A stretch of DNA of 5,757 nucleotides, from assembly GCA_019751475.1 (NCBI GenBank), contig JAIENH010000072.1, positions 1-5,757 of the forward strand, given 5' to 3'. Below the pieces are notes generated by a model that did no database searches, was not told the origin of the DNA, and worked only from the letters and a program-made list of their open reading frames with translations. Positions 4,457-5,757 of the stretch are shown one piece after another (the first letter of the stretch is position 1; each line of letters opens with the position of its first letter). Position numbers and translations under genes: made by a program. This DNA is from Cyclobacteriaceae bacterium. GTDB taxonomy: Bacteria; Bacteroidota; Bacteroidia; Cytophagales; Cyclobacteriaceae.

Positions 4457-5757
4457 TCAACTTTCGAAAGCGCTCCTATAAAATTCGTGCTGCTGCAAGT
4501 ACTCCAGCAAGCTCACATAGAACGGATGAGCACCAAGCGTAGCACTGTCGCCAGTCATGATGAGTTTTTTGCGGGCACGCGTCATGGCCACGTTTGTCCT
4601 GCGGATGTCAGCAAGAAAGCCTACTTCACTTTTTTCATTGCTCCGCACAAAGCTGATGGCAATTACGTCACGTTCCTGCCCCTGGAATGCGTCCACCGTA
4701 TTGATCGTAATCAACTTGTGAAGCGGTTCCAGCAAGGGCGAGCCTTCGGCCAGTGCATGAAGATGATCTACCTGCGCGCGGTACGGAGTGATGATGCCGA
4801 GACTGATGTTTTGCTCCAGCCATTCATCCGGCCCGACTTCTTCTATTAATTTTTCCACTAAGTGCAGCAACACGCGGGCTTCATCTTCATTGTAGCGACT
4901 CAAGGTCTCGGGGTCTTGCTTTTCGGTGTAGCCGCAGCCGGCTGTGTCAATAAACTCCACCGGACTATGATAGGGAAGGAGCAAAGCACTTTTAACCGAA
5001 TCGTGTGCTACCAATTGTCCGCTATAAAAATAATCGGAAGAGAATTGCATGATGGCCTGGTGCATGCGATACTGCACGGTGAGCATGCTGGCTTGTCGCG
5101 GGTGTTTCTCAATTCCTTTTTCAAAAAGTGTTTTGGCCAATCCTGCCTTGGCTGCTTCATTTGATTTTATGGTGGGCGGCAGTTGAAAGTGATCACCCGC
5201 AAAAACCACACGACCCGCTCGCAATATCGGTATCCAGCAAGCGGGATCTAGCGCCTGGCCCGCTTCGTCAATAAAGGCAGTCTTGTATTTCCTTCCTTTC
5301 AGTACGGGATGCGAAGTGCCCACGAGGGTGGCGCAGATGGCATCGCTGTGCTGCAACAAGTCGTTGACAATATAAAACTCCAGCATGTCGGCATCAGCCT
5401 TGAGCGCCTTCGATTCATCGAGCAACATTTTTCGTTCTTGCCGCTCGTGGTGACCAAAATGCTTTTTGTATTTCAGCGCCTGGCTTTTTGTCTGCTCAAT
5501 TCGCTTTCGCAAGGCACGCAATTCATGAAAATGCGGATGAGCGGCAATCCGCGAATCGAGGGTCTTGCTGAGGGTCTGCTCCGTCACGCGGGCCGGGTGG
5601 CCGATGCGTATCACGTTGAGTCCTTGTTCGTTCAATTTTTCTACCAACAAATCCACAGCTGCATTGCTTGGCGCGGATACTAATACCTGGCCTTCCTCTT
5701 TTACGGTAGCTTTGATGGCTTGCACCAGCGTGGTGGTCTTGCCCGTGCCCGGTGGTC
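4457..5757 (-). CDS. Upf1/IGHMBP2-like superfamily 1 helicase, 5' end cut by window
   Basis: An ATP-dependent RNA/DNA helicase of the SF1B Upf1-like group. The visible 432 residues run from inside the Walker A motif to the natural stop. They contain motif I PPGTGKT (1-7, its leading residue outside the window), Ia SAPSNAAVDLL (27-37), a charged helical stalk insertion (about 75-135), CATLVGTSHP (141-150), motif II DEAGQALD (163-170), motif III GDHFQLPPT (187-195), motif IV QYRMHQAIMQF (228-238), motif V VDAFQGQERDV (354-364) and motif VI NVAMTRARKKL (388-398). All RecA1 and RecA2 motifs are intact, so the enzyme should be active. The missing N-terminal part would hold the OB-like 1B domain and any upstream domain. 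An in-frame GTG at 5725 lies after Walker A and cannot be the true start. The glycosylase gene follows on the same strand. Whether the natural substrate is RNA or DNA is not determined by the sequence. Confidence 0.94.
   Translation of the reverse strand, partial: PPGTGKTTTLVQAIKATVKEEGQVLVSAPSNAAVDLLVEKLNEQGLNVIRIGHPARVTEQTLSKTLDSRIAAHPHFHELRALRKRIEQTKSQALKYKKHFGHHERQERKMLLDESKALKADADMLEFYIVNDLLQHSDAICATLVGTSHPVLKGRKYKTAFIDEAGQALDPACWIPILRAGRVVFAGDHFQLPPTIKSNEAAKAGLAKTLFEKGIEKHPRQASMLTVQYRMHQAIMQFSSDYFYSGQLVAHDSVKSALLLPYHSPVEFIDTAGCGYTEKQDPETLSRYNEDEARVLLHLVEKLIEEVGPDEWLEQNISLGIITPYRAQVDHLHALAEGSPLLEPLHKLITINTVDAFQGQERDVIAISFVRSNEKSEVGFLADIRRTNVAMTRARKKLIMTGDSATLGAHPFYVSLLEYLQQHEFYRSAFES

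Noticed and set aside
4361..4849. Plus-strand open frame of 162 codons opposite the helicase
   Set aside because: It runs antisense to the helicase, whose motifs V and VI lie in this stretch, and its product shows no recognisable family features.
5309..5683. Plus-strand open frame of 124 codons
   Set aside because: It is antisense to the helicase stalk and motif Ia region; the helicase frame carries the conserved motifs.

Overview
The window reads as chromosomal DNA from a member of the Bacteroidota, probably of the Cytophagales type. Three things suggest this: TATTTTTG boxes that match the Bacteroidota -7 promoter element (TAnnTTTG) upstream of two genes, generally weak Shine-Dalgarno signals, and a SMUG2/DUF4918-type uracil-DNA glycosylase, a family I know mainly from this phylum. 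Base composition looks roughly balanced and fairly even throughout. The assignment is inference; no rRNA or other marker gene is present.

Layout. Positions 1-894 (minus strand) hold the 5' part of an RsmF-like rRNA m5C methyltransferase, cut by the left window edge. A gap of about 40 bp separates it from a divergent plus-strand operon (935-3492): fumarylacetoacetase, a small four-helix membrane protein of unknown function, and a flavin reductase-like FMN-binding protein. The spacing is 12 bp and then a 4-bp ATGA overlap. Fumarylacetoacetase carries out the last step of tyrosine/homogentisate breakdown, so this is the catabolic part of the window. The operon ends at a palindromic intergenic repeat (3522-3590) built from six copies of CTCTGCG/CGCARAG.

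Facing it on the minus strand are the C-terminal 432 residues of a Upf1/IGHMBP2-like SF1 helicase (4457-5757, cut in its Walker A motif by the right edge) and, downstream of it, the SMUG2-like uracil-DNA glycosylase (3610-4269). Between these two genes lies the most unusual part of the window. It is an 87-bp composite palindromic element (4313-4399) with GTCATT/AATGAC ends and three internal hairpins, set inside a perfect 16-bp inverted repeat (4281-4296 / 4405-4420). The element keeps the glycosylase reading frame open, so an automatic annotation would give the enzyme an artificial or newly acquired N-terminal extension of about 61 residues.

Functionally the window combines RNA modification, tyrosine catabolism and a nucleic-acid helicase/base-excision pair. 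I see no CRISPR array, tRNA, rRNA, transposase or phage gene, and no clearly new multi-gene system. The composite palindrome and its reading-frame extension are the strongest leads.
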